Shown in pieces: positions 55,931 through 64,000 of a stretch of 64,000 bases of DNA (position 1 is its first letter; each line of letters opens with the position of its first letter). This stretch comes from Ligustrum vulgare (taxonomy: Eukaryota > Streptophyta > Magnoliopsida > Lamiales > Oleaceae). The translations under genes were made by a program, and so were the position numbers. The stretch lies in contig OY743171.1 in the NCBI GenBank assembly GCA_963555705.1, positions 15,499,352 to 15,563,351 on the forward strand, given 5' to 3'. A model generated the notes under the pieces. The model was not told where the DNA came from, ran no database searches, and saw only the letters and a program-made list of their open reading frames with translations.

Positions 55931-57400
55931 GGATCTATTTGTTCTGACACGATATACTACAATATGAGACGATGGAATGCAATGGCATAGATGGTAGAGG
56001 GCTTCCCAAAATGATGATTCACTTGTTCCCCTTTCCATAGGACCTCATGGCATATAACCGAAATGAATCCGCTAGATAGCCACCCATTTCTCTCTTTTTA
56101 CATCCTCATGGATAGACAAAACAAGGGAAGTTACAGGATGGGGAATGAAGGTTCGCGAAATAGACAGCAAGCAATAGCTTCTCAGCCCCTAACCTTATAA
56201 AAGAGCTAGGCGCCCCTTTTATTTAATAATAAGGTAATTGAAGTCAGCTACTCTACTATACTACACTACAAAAGGATGCACAATCTCAACATTCAGAGGG
56301 AGCTCAGTGATAGCAGCAACATAGGGCTAATCATTCTGAAGTTGAATTGAAAAGCATTAGAGGTAGCAAACCAAAATAAAATAAGGAAATGAACTTAAGG
56401 AAAGAAGGATGCCATATAGGAGGAATACAGCAGCTTATCGTCGCTCGAGTTGATCTCAAACAGTGTGTAACTGGGTAAATTCGGATTTTGTGAGTGAAGT
56501 GAAGTTCTCCTCGGGAATGAGCGTAATGAGCTTGAAAGAGGAATAGCTCATAGGCACATTCCATTCAAACTTTTCCATTCCATTCCTTGACTCTTCTTCT
56601 TTCACAGATATAGTTCTTGATGCTGCCTTTCTTTCTTTATTACATAAAGAATATGGTCTTCTTGATCCTACAATCATTCCATCCTTTGAAAGTTGATTAT
56701 TAGGTTGAGTTTGAAGCCTAAGGCGCTTTTAAGCCTTTCTCTTTCATTTCTCGGGAAAGGAACTAGAACTCTAAAATCTTGTTATTAGCTTACTCTTATG
56801 CGTATGACATCTTCGTTTTTCTATTTGATATTTATCGAAGAACAAGCAAGATCTAGTTTTCCTTCCATACAAAAAGGAAATGGCATATAGAAAGAGAGAG
56901 TCGGAGTAATCGACCTTATATAATCCATTGGAAGTGAGAATTTTTCCACTATTTTTTAGTCGACGATACTCTGCATCAAGCTCTCGTTGACTCACAGATC
57001 GTTCCTCAGCGCGAAGACGATCCAGTTCCTCGACACTTCGGAATTTTTGTTCTATGGCTTCCAGCGCCCCTTGGACCCGACGCATCTCCTCCTCTACTAC
57101 CATGTTATGGAGTTTGGCGAAAAAAATTGTTGTCTAAACCAGTTAATCCAATGTGGGTTGAGTCAACTCCACAACTAGGGCCTGATTTAGGTCTAGCCAC
57201 GGTCTCAAAGGGCCAACACCATCGTCACTGCTTGCCACAAAAGAGGACAATAATTCACGGTGGATAGGACCAATCAGTCCGATTCGAAGGTAGCAGGCGA
57301 CTCCGAGTTCCAAACCATATTTTAGAGGGTAGGGTAGGGTAGTAAATAGAAAATAAAGTCCAAGCCATTTCTGATGATGACCTCAGAAAGAATCAGAGCA
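55931..57400. other. Compositionally distinct tract, possibly organelle-derived
   Basis: More GC-balanced than its surroundings, with phrases such as agctaggcgcccctttt, ttctcgggaaaggaactag and actagggcctgatttaggtc. A 110-codon minus-strand frame (56771-57103) starts MVVEEEMRRVQGALEAIEQK and has a charged helical N-terminus; I do not recognise it. The composition resembles plant mitochondrial intergenic DNA, so a nuclear insertion of mitochondrial DNA is possible. No known mitochondrial gene was identified. Confidence 0.35.
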
Positions 57401-57519
57401 TCCTAGGAAGAATCGAAGATTAAATGTTTTCCTAACGATTGCTATTGAGATTTGGTGAAAGAAATTCATCAGAGGCTAAAAGATTTTTTAATGAAGACGT
57501 TGACTTGTTTTTTGGGACA

Positions 57520-58180
57520 AAAAGTAGTGTACAACCAATAATATTTTCCAGATGTTTATGGGATAAATTATCATCGGATGAGTGACTTGATTCTCCTTAT
57601 GAGAAAAATAAAATTAGATATGATATAAAGGTAAAACAAATATTGGAGTGAAATTAATGGAGTTTTGACTGTAGCATCTTTGTTGGACCCAAGGCTTTAA
57701 GTCGAAGTCAGTTGAGTATATTACCTTCTTGTTTTTACAAATAGAGCTTCCTATGAGACTGCAAAAATTCATGGAGTTTGTGACGATTTGGTGAAACAGT
57801 ACGAGACAACATGTTTTGAATATGTTTCTCAATCTTCTCCTCCTCCTCCTCCTCCTCCTCATACACTTATATTGTAATGTTGAAAATTTTGAGTGTGATT
57901 CTCAATCTTCTACTTCTTCTTATCATACAGTTATATTGTACTATTGGAAATGGACCGTTTTCCTAAGTTTTATGAATTTATTTCTAGTATCATATCATTA
58001 ATTGTGTCAATAAGAAAACATAGCTAGATATTTTATTGGATGTGCCTCCATTACCTTGATTACAAGATTTTGACATGATGAAAAATAAATGAAACGAAAT
58101 ATCCTACCTAGCAAAAAGTTGCAACAGATGTTTTGGCCATCACAATATCCGGGGAATTCATTGGATTAACCATATAAAAC
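57520..58180 (+). pseudogene. hAT transposase C-terminal part
   Basis: One plus-strand frame, broken by stops, contains YWSEINGVLTVASLLDPRL at 57641, then KIHGVCDDLVKQYE. After a cct microsatellite it continues with NETKYPT and VATDVLAITISGEF at 58085-58160. These are the LLDPR block and the C-terminal dimerisation segment of plant hAT (Ac-like) transposases. The two Trp codons normally before K-x-N in the dimerisation motif are both TGA (58076-58081). The BED zinc finger and the first catalytic half are absent. No TIRs assigned. Confidence 0.8.
57834..57862. repeat. CCT microsatellite
   Basis: About nine tandem cct units inside the hAT transposase remnant, encoding a Ser/Pro run in its frame. 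Confidence 0.9.
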
Positions 58181-58385
58181 ATGTAATTTTTCAAAATGGC
58201 CACTTTTTGTAAATTGTTTATATTACCCTTCTTGAAGTTAATTATTTACTTTGCAAAGTATGTCCCTTAACTTAGTTAGATTGATTTATTCCAGTACCTT
58301 TTGTAATATTTATATTTTTTAACCTTTTAAGTTTTTCTAAAAACGTTCTATATTGTGATAATTTTTCAAGTGATTTGAGATGATC

Positions 58386-58679
58386 TTATTTAGTTATATA
58401 TCCTAATATTATTCCTTCTGAGACTTCTTTTATATCTTTGTATTCATTTATAATTTTATAAAGTGTATTTATATTTTTAACTGTTTCGACTGAATCAAAT
58501 TCTATTTTATGTAAGCAAGCGTAATCAATATCTTTGTATATATTTTTTAGTTTAGATTGTCCAATAAAATATATATTTTTAGATTTTTCAGCAATAGCTA
58601 ATAAGAATGAGATTTCATTGTTCTCTAAATATAGTCTATGGTCATTACTATTAGAAGTTGATGCTTGTGAAGTATCCAT
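58386..58679 (-). pseudogene. Viral-associated open segment, unknown
   Basis: 97 codons starting MDTSQASTSNSNDHR; rich in I, K, N and D like the rest of the viral block. No motif recognised. It may belong to the downstream part of the viral first gene or to flanking sequence. Confidence 0.35.
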
Positions 58680-58739
58680 AAATTATCTGGTTGATAAATT
58701 ATTATACAAAATTTTTTGGTATAAGTCCATTCTTTAATC

Positions 58740-59330
58740 TAGTAAAATACAATAATCTATAATATATTGTTCGTATTTTTCTAAAAGTCTATTATATTCT
58801 TCAAAAGATATGTTTTCATTTTCCATTTGATTTTTAATATTTTCCATTTTATCTTTCAATTTTTCTAAAAGGCTATCTAGTCATTCGATTGTATATCCGA
58901 CATTATGCTTAGACTGTATTTGTCATAATTTTATGTTCTAAATTTATTTTAAGTTGTAATATATCATATTAAATTATAATATATTGATCATGGTTTTCTA
59001 AAAGTATGTAATATTGTTCAGATGATTCATTCATATCTATTAATTGAGATATAATGTTATCCATTTTTTTCATTATTCTTTCTAACAAATTATCTAATCA
59101 TTTAATAGTATAATTGATAATTGATAATATCTATGTCAGTCATGATATCTATGCTTGGTTCAAATGATATATTATATTTTGAAATATTTTTCTTTCTCTT
59201 TTCTAATTTATCAATTATATCTTGAATAACTTGTATCATTATAGATCTTATAGTACCTCTAGCAAAGTTTTCTATCAATTTTTCTTTAAAACTTTTTAAT
59301 ATCTCTTGTAATGCATATAGTTGCTCTTAA
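58740..59330 (-). pseudogene. Degraded AT-rich viral-like region
   Basis: Several short minus-strand open pieces broken by stops, with K/E/I-rich, coiled-coil-like composition. Repeated phrases ttctaaaag(t/g)(c/g)tat and ttaattgagat-like words occur. No domain assigned. Confidence 0.35.
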
Positions 59331-59894
59331 TATCCTATTTTATCAATTTCATTCTCATATTCAATACATTTTTTACTTTTGATATTCTTTTTAACTTTAT
59401 ATGGACCTCTCTTAGATCTAGATTTTTTCAAGATATAATTTATTTCATCCATGATATTAAGATTTTCAAAAACTAGTAAAGAAAGACTCATCTCTTTCAT
59501 CACTGTCATAATCTATTATAGGATCATAATCATAATCGCTACTAAATACATGCTCTAAATACAATTCATTATTTATTTCAATATTATCACTATCAAGCCA
59601 GAAGTAAATAATTGATTTTGTAATTTCTAATTCTAATAATATTTTTAATGTTGGAAAGATAACAGACAAACATGGCATATAAATATGATATAAATTTTTT
59701 ACATCATTATTTGGTCTAGTAAATTGTTTATACATGAATAAATGTTCAATTATGTTATGATATTCATCCTTATAAGGACTGTTTTGATAATTAAACTTAA
59801 TAATTCTGAATTCTATCATGTTAAAAGCTCTTTTTCCTCCTAATTCCGTAAAGATAGATATATTAAGAATACTAACATCTTTTCCTGTTATCAA
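59327..59894 (-). pseudogene. First reading frames after the viral noncoding region
   Basis: A 142-codon frame (59466-59894) begins MITGKDVSILNISIFTELGG; an overlapping frame (59327-59509) carries a basic KKSRSKRGPYKVKK stretch. They lie just 3' of the putative viral promoter, where the movement-protein end of a caulimovirid polyprotein would start. I could not confirm a movement-protein motif, so identity is positional inference. Confidence 0.4.
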
Positions 59895-60510
59895 TACATT
59901 TGTATTTTCCTTCTATTGTTAATAACCTTCAGACTTATAGGTTTCTGCTCCACACCCTTCAATGGCCTCCTGCCTTCACGGGTTATTAGCTAAACCTGGA
60001 TGTCTTCACTGTATAACTTTGATGGAAATTATTTTAGGACAGAGTGTAAGGATTTTTCTTAATAATATATCTTCTTTTTGAAAATTAGATTTAAAAGAAA
60101 AGAATTTAGAAACTCATCATATTTTTATAAATCAACTGGAATTTTATTGATAATATGAAGATTGATACAAGGTTGGTATGAGAAATTTTCAAAGACAGAT
60201 TTTTTGGCTTTCTCACAAACTGAGTGCTCTAGTGATCTCTGCATTTTCCTAGCTTAAAGGCTTCTATTTATAATACTACATGAAATACAATTTCGTCATT
60301 GCTTACATCATGGGTTTAAATAATAAGACTCAATAATTTATATCATAGGGACTCATGTCCCCCCATTATCTTCACATGGCTACATTATAGGAACACCTAT
60401 CCCTACATTATTTTCAGTCTTCACATGGCCCATACATAGTGCTGCCTTGTTTCATTAAAGCAGATTCCATCTTATCTTCATCTTTGTTGGCATTTTAAGA
60501 GTAGCTTCCA
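59895..60510 (-). promoter_or_regulatory. Putative viral intergenic region with promoter
   Basis: About 600 bp without a frame between the second viral gene and the next frames. The minus-strand TTATAAATA (60265-60273) is followed by a leader-like tract. No TGGTATCAGAGC-type minus-strand primer site was found, so it is incomplete or lies elsewhere. Confidence 0.5.
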
Positions 60511-60518
60511 TCTGTTCA

Positions 60519-61609
60519 TCAATTCTGTTGGCATGTGGGGCAATTCCTGGCTATACACGATTCTTGTAGAGTTGTAAAGCTTCCATTGATCTGATGTCTA
60601 TCAAACTTGTCAATGTATTCTTTTAAGATTGTTGATTTTTCCTTGCCTCCATTAGTGAGAAGAGTCCATTGTTCATATTGACATAAGCATTTGAATTTTT
60701 TCTCATACAAATTTTTTGCAATGTTATAGAGGACTTTTATCCCTAACACTCTGCGGGATCTGAACCATGATCTTGTAATATTTGGTACTGGCTTGGTATT
60801 TTTTCCAACTTCAATTTGGAAATTTCGAGCAATATATCCAATCGTGATAATATGCTCAGCAGGATAATATATCATTCCATCAATTTCAGGACTGGTTGAA
60901 TAAAATTTTAAATATATAGATCTTCCTTGTGCAAATTTTAAATTTCTCCTTTTAATAGATCATCAAAATTTTCAATCTATTTTAAGTCTTTTCCTGGTTA
61001 GATAAGATCCAAAAATTCATAATCTACAGTCATTTTTGTCATAACGGGATCTCCTCCCTGAGTAACGATCAATCGTGGGTATACATGATTTCCAGATGAA
61101 ATATAATAACAATCGCATTCTTGGAGTTCATAAATAACTTTGGCAGTAGTTTTATATTCGTCTTCTTTTGGTAAAAAAGAGAAATCATTTTCCTCTTCAG
61201 CAAGAATTTTAATTACCCTTATATGTTCGTCTTTTATATTAATTGTTACTTTTTGAGAACTTGTTTCATTTATGACAATCTTCTTTGGACTTGGACTTGG
61301 TTCATCTCTTTTTATCTTTGGTCCACCACCGCTTCCAGAAGATGTACCTATTTGTATTGTACGAGTTGATATATTTGGTAAAACCTATTTGGTATTTAAC
61401 GACCCGATTAGTGATTCAATTTCACTAACTCTGTCGCTCAATTGTTTGGTATATTTGGTTTGAGAGACAGAAAGTTCCATCAATAATTTAACATTTTGTT
61501 GAAAGTATTCTGCCATCTGTTCAATTCCATCTTTTATATCTTCAGCTTCCTCTATGAAAAAGTTCATTCGCACTCTAGCATCCATCATTGACTCTTTAAT
61601 ATCATCCAT
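60519..61609 (-). pseudogene. Second viral reading frame (ORF2-like), broken
   Basis: Starts at 61609 inside the end of the RNase H frame. The first 75 codons are open, with MDDIKESMMDARVRMNFFIE and heptad-like coiled-coil spacing. Later open pieces include 60519-60875, ending IARNCPTCQQN. Several stops and at least one frame change lie between. No enzymatic motif recognised; florendovirus-type second ORFs also have no known function (family knowledge). Confidence 0.55.
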
Positions 61610-62225
61610 CTACAAGTTCTATATTTCTACTTAGAAAATCTGCAAGATAATTATTGACACATTTAATAAAAAATTATATCAAAATTATAAAATGTCAAAT
61701 AAGTTTGCCATCTATGGAGCCTCCTATATTGAGGTTCTTGTGGTAATTTATTTTTAACTAAGCCTGCAACTTGAGAATTATCAGTTTCAACAATGAATTT
61801 TTTGGATAATAAAAATAATGAAAACTTTTTTATTCCTCTGATAATTGCTAACAAATCTTTTTCATGTGTAGTATAATTTATTTCTGCTTGGTTAAATGTT
61901 CCACTAAAATATTTGTAAATTTCATTAAGATCTGTTTTTAATATTGCTACCCAATATTTATCTGAGGCATCGGTATTAACTATTAGATTATTTTTTTCAT
62001 CTGATAATCTTAATTTTGATAAATTTTTACATTCTTCCTATAGTGATTTGACAATTTCTGTGTGTTCATCACTCCATCTTTTGGTATTTGTTTTTCTAAG
62101 TAAAAACTGAGTTTTATATCTCTTTTTTTGAGAGATTTTCAATAAATCCTTCTGCATAATTTAAACGTCCTAAAATTTTTTGTATTTATTCCTTTGATTC
62201 TAATTTATCTGAAAAACTTTCTATC
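61602..62225 (-). pseudogene. Viral RNase H domain
   Basis: The open piece at 61663-61854 has FIVETDNSQVAGLVKNKL (catalytic Asp in TDN) preceded by LAIIRGIKKF. The end of the domain, with an ADFLSR-type motif, lies in a shifted frame and stops at TGA 61602-61604. RNase H degrades the RNA template during reverse transcription. At least one frameshift separates the two parts. Confidence 0.75.
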
Positions 62226-62229
62226 TTTT

Positions 62230-62930
62230 TAGATATGTGGGTTTGTAATTTTATTCCTCTTTTATCTATTGATAATCCAAGGAAATCAATTTCTTATTTT
62301 TCTATTATAACTTTATTTTTTGAAAGAACAATTCCTTCTTTTTTGCATTCATTTATAAATTTTATCAAATGGTTTCTATGTTCCCCTCTATTATTAGAAC
62401 ATATCAATATATCATCAACATGGACAATTAAGAATTCATTAAATTTTCTAAATATGTTATTCATTCTTCTTTGATACATTTGTGGTGCATTTTTCAAACT
62501 AAATGGTATAACCATCCATTCATACTTACCTTGAGCTGTACTAAATGCTGTTTATTGAATAATATCTTCTCCCATTTTTACTTGTCAAAATCCTGATTTG
62601 CAATCAAATTTGGAATAGCATTGTTTTCCTTTTGCAAGGTTTATTAGTACTTCTTTATTTGGTAAAAAGTATCCATCAAATTTGGTATATTTGTTTAATT
62701 CTTTATAATTTATCACCATTCTAGCTTTTCCTCTTTTTTTTTTCAGAATGTTTCATTATCATGAAAGCTGGATTACTATGGGGACCACTACTAGGTCTGA
62801 TTAATGTTTGGTTGATTAATTTTTGGTTGAGAAATTCTTTTATTTGAGTTTTAAATTCTTGTGTATCTTGTATGGTATACATCATTGGCATAACTCTTAT
62901 AATAATATTTTTTGTTAATTCTATTTTAGC
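62230..62930 (-). pseudogene. Viral reverse transcriptase domain
   Basis: The segment 62294-62515 contains PFSLKNAPQMYQRRM and the catalytic box FLIVHVDDILICS, with both Asp present. The fingers region lies at 62520-62900, in other frames and with stops. Similar to caulimovirid and Ty3/Gypsy RT. Non-functional as it stands. Confidence 0.8.
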
Positions 62931-62948
62931 TTTTGGATGATGTGGTTT

Positions 62949-63539
62949 TCAAAATAATAATGGATTCTCTCCACAATTTTTTTCTAATTGATCAATGATT
63001 TTTTCCATGCTTGTTTGTATATTTGTTTTCAAGGTTTTTTGTTTTTTTATATATATATACATTTTTCTTTTATTTTTTATTTCATTTTGTATAATTGATT
63101 TTTTGTCCCATTTATTACCACCCTGTGTTGGCTGAACTCTGTAAGATCTAAATTCTCTTAGTATTTTTAGTAAATGTCCACAAGGTGTATGTAATATTAT
63201 CATGTAATTATTTTGTTTATAATATTGAAATTGATGTATAAAGTCATTTCCCAGTAATATATCACATTCTAATTTTTTAAAATTATATATTTTATTTACA
63301 ACTATTTGTTTACTTCCAAGTATTATATCAATTTTATCGGCACTATTAATTATTTGAGTACTTTCTCCTGTTACTCTCGTAATTTTTATCTTTCCATTAG
63401 TATTCCATGATTTTATTAAGAAACTTTTTAATATTGTTATATCACTTCCTGTTTCAATTAATGCACAGGTTGTTATATTTGTTTCAACAATGGTAACTTG
63501 TATATAAATAACTAATGGAAAACTTATTTGGTTATTCAT
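62949..63539 (-). pseudogene. Viral retropepsin-like domain (second)
   Basis: 196 open codons. The active-site-like motif ALIETGSDITI (Glu where Asp is expected) lies near residues 26-36, and the C-terminal LLGNDFI motif near residue 95. Then comes a basic linker toward RT. This is the longest intact frame of the viral block. The Asp-to-Glu change would be expected to abolish protease activity. Confidence 0.7.
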
Positions 63540-63579
63540 TTATTCAGCTTTCTTATATAGTATAGTTTGACCATTATGG

Positions 63580-63990
63580 GTTATGTATAATCCTTCACGT
63601 TTTATACTATAATCTTACAATCCATTTAGGAAACTCATTCCTGACATTATATGAGGATTTACCATACTATTATCTATATGACATGGTACTAGGAGATTTA
63701 TTCCTCCTATTTTTATTGGTACTTTAACTTCAAGTTCAGTAATTTGTAATTGTCCATCAAAAATTTATATATCTATACGGATCAATTCTATGAGATATTA
63801 ATCCTTTATTCCTATTTGAAGCTATATGACATTCACTAGCTCTTGTATCAATTAATATATTTGATCATTTTACATGTTCTTTTCCATTTAAATATTCATT
63901 TTCTATTTTCATATTTCCAACATTACTATGTAGTTTTATTTCCTTAGTATTACTAGTTTTTCCTAATTATTTTCTATTGGGTAAACTTGT
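63580..63990 (-). pseudogene. Viral retropepsin-like domain (first), broken
   Basis: LIDTRASEC (GAT at 63847-63849), resembling the DTGAS active site, and a later PHIMSGMSFL block (about 63627-63656) in another frame, resembling the end of a retropepsin. A frameshift and stops lie between. It lies directly upstream of the second protease-like domain. Confidence 0.5.
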
Positions 63991-64000
63991 TGACCTTCTA

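Larger units (their letters stand above)
58386..64000 (-). mobile_element. Endogenous caulimovirid (pararetrovirus) sequence, degraded, continues beyond window
   Basis: Reading leftwards: retropepsin-like domains, reverse transcriptase, RNase H, a second overlapping reading frame, a noncoding region with a TATA box, then further AT-rich reading frames. RT-RNase H is followed by a new gene with no integrase, the mark of plant pararetroviruses as opposed to LTR retrotransposons. Very AT-rich. An RNase H-containing polyprotein followed by a second ORF fits florendovirus-like genomes (genus inference only). Numerous stops and frameshifts show an old integrated copy with no coding capacity. No LTRs or target duplications are visible. 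Confidence 0.75.

Noticed and set aside
56264..56275. cactacaaaagg as a CACTA terminus pairing with 53057
   Set aside because: It is in the same orientation as the 53057 end rather than inverted, so the two cannot bound one element.
59941..60010. GC-richer stretch in the viral noncoding region as a tRNA-like gene
   Set aside because: No cloverleaf arms or conserved tRNA boxes could be drawn.
58386..64000. Reading the RT-containing block as a Ty3/Gypsy LTR retrotransposon
   Set aside because: No integrase follows RNase H, no LTRs are seen, and a new ORF overlaps the RNase H stop, as in caulimovirids.

Overview
This window is transposon-dominated nuclear DNA of a flowering plant, probably a eudicot. 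I see no intact host gene. The evidence is AT-rich intergenic sequence, Ty3/Gypsy (Tat-type), Ty1/Copia and hAT elements, MITEs, an Ulp1-type transposon protease with plant-style introns, and a degraded endogenous pararetrovirus. The species cannot be told from the sequence.

Layout. 1-14539: AT-rich intergenic DNA with a 153-bp tandem duplication, an AAT microsatellite, foldback MITEs (6278-6419, 9140-9285, about 9319-9480), a hAT-type MITE (7883-8307), a faint Ulp1-like remnant (10570-11530) and a truncated LTR starting at 11546. 14545-26547: Tat element 1 (minus strand), two 681-bp LTRs and a perfect TTAAT duplication. Its gag and most of pol are gone, its leader is full of tandem arrays, and a 3.1-kb solo LTR (16197-19280, duplication TAAGG) sits inside its antisense gene. 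27834-33928: a defective Copia element (minus). 33934-38187: remnants of other LTRs, with a duplicated LTR/primer-site junction and a duplicated LTR promoter. 38196-50311: a hAT-type element with a perfect 8-bp duplication (GTACGAAC), split by Tat element 2 (38557-49766, plus). 50320-58180: a solo LTR (51733-52470, duplication GCTAT), a multi-exon Ulp1-like peptidase pseudogene next to a CACTA-type terminus, a possibly organelle-derived tract and the C-terminal part of a hAT transposase. 58386-64000: minus-strand endogenous caulimovirid sequence running off the window end.

How the parts work together. Both Tat elements share a plan: LTR, a leader with tandem repeats, gag-pol on the sense strand, then between pol and the 3' LTR a large gene on the opposite strand. 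That antisense gene has at least two spliceosomal introns at matching positions in both copies. It encodes an acidic N-terminus, a central conserved block and a long C-terminal coiled coil. Neither element can encode its own reverse transcriptase: element 2 is deleted between the start of RT and RNase H, and element 1 keeps only the integrase C-terminus. The Copia element has lost protease and the integrase core, and its RT motif is YVDN. Any past movement of such deleted copies would have needed enzymes from elsewhere.

The most interesting items are the intron-containing antisense gene in the Tat family, two consecutive retropepsin-like domains in the viral remnant, the viral promoter-like region followed by further viral-like reading frames (suggesting a head-to-tail copy), and the clean nesting history shown by target-site duplications.
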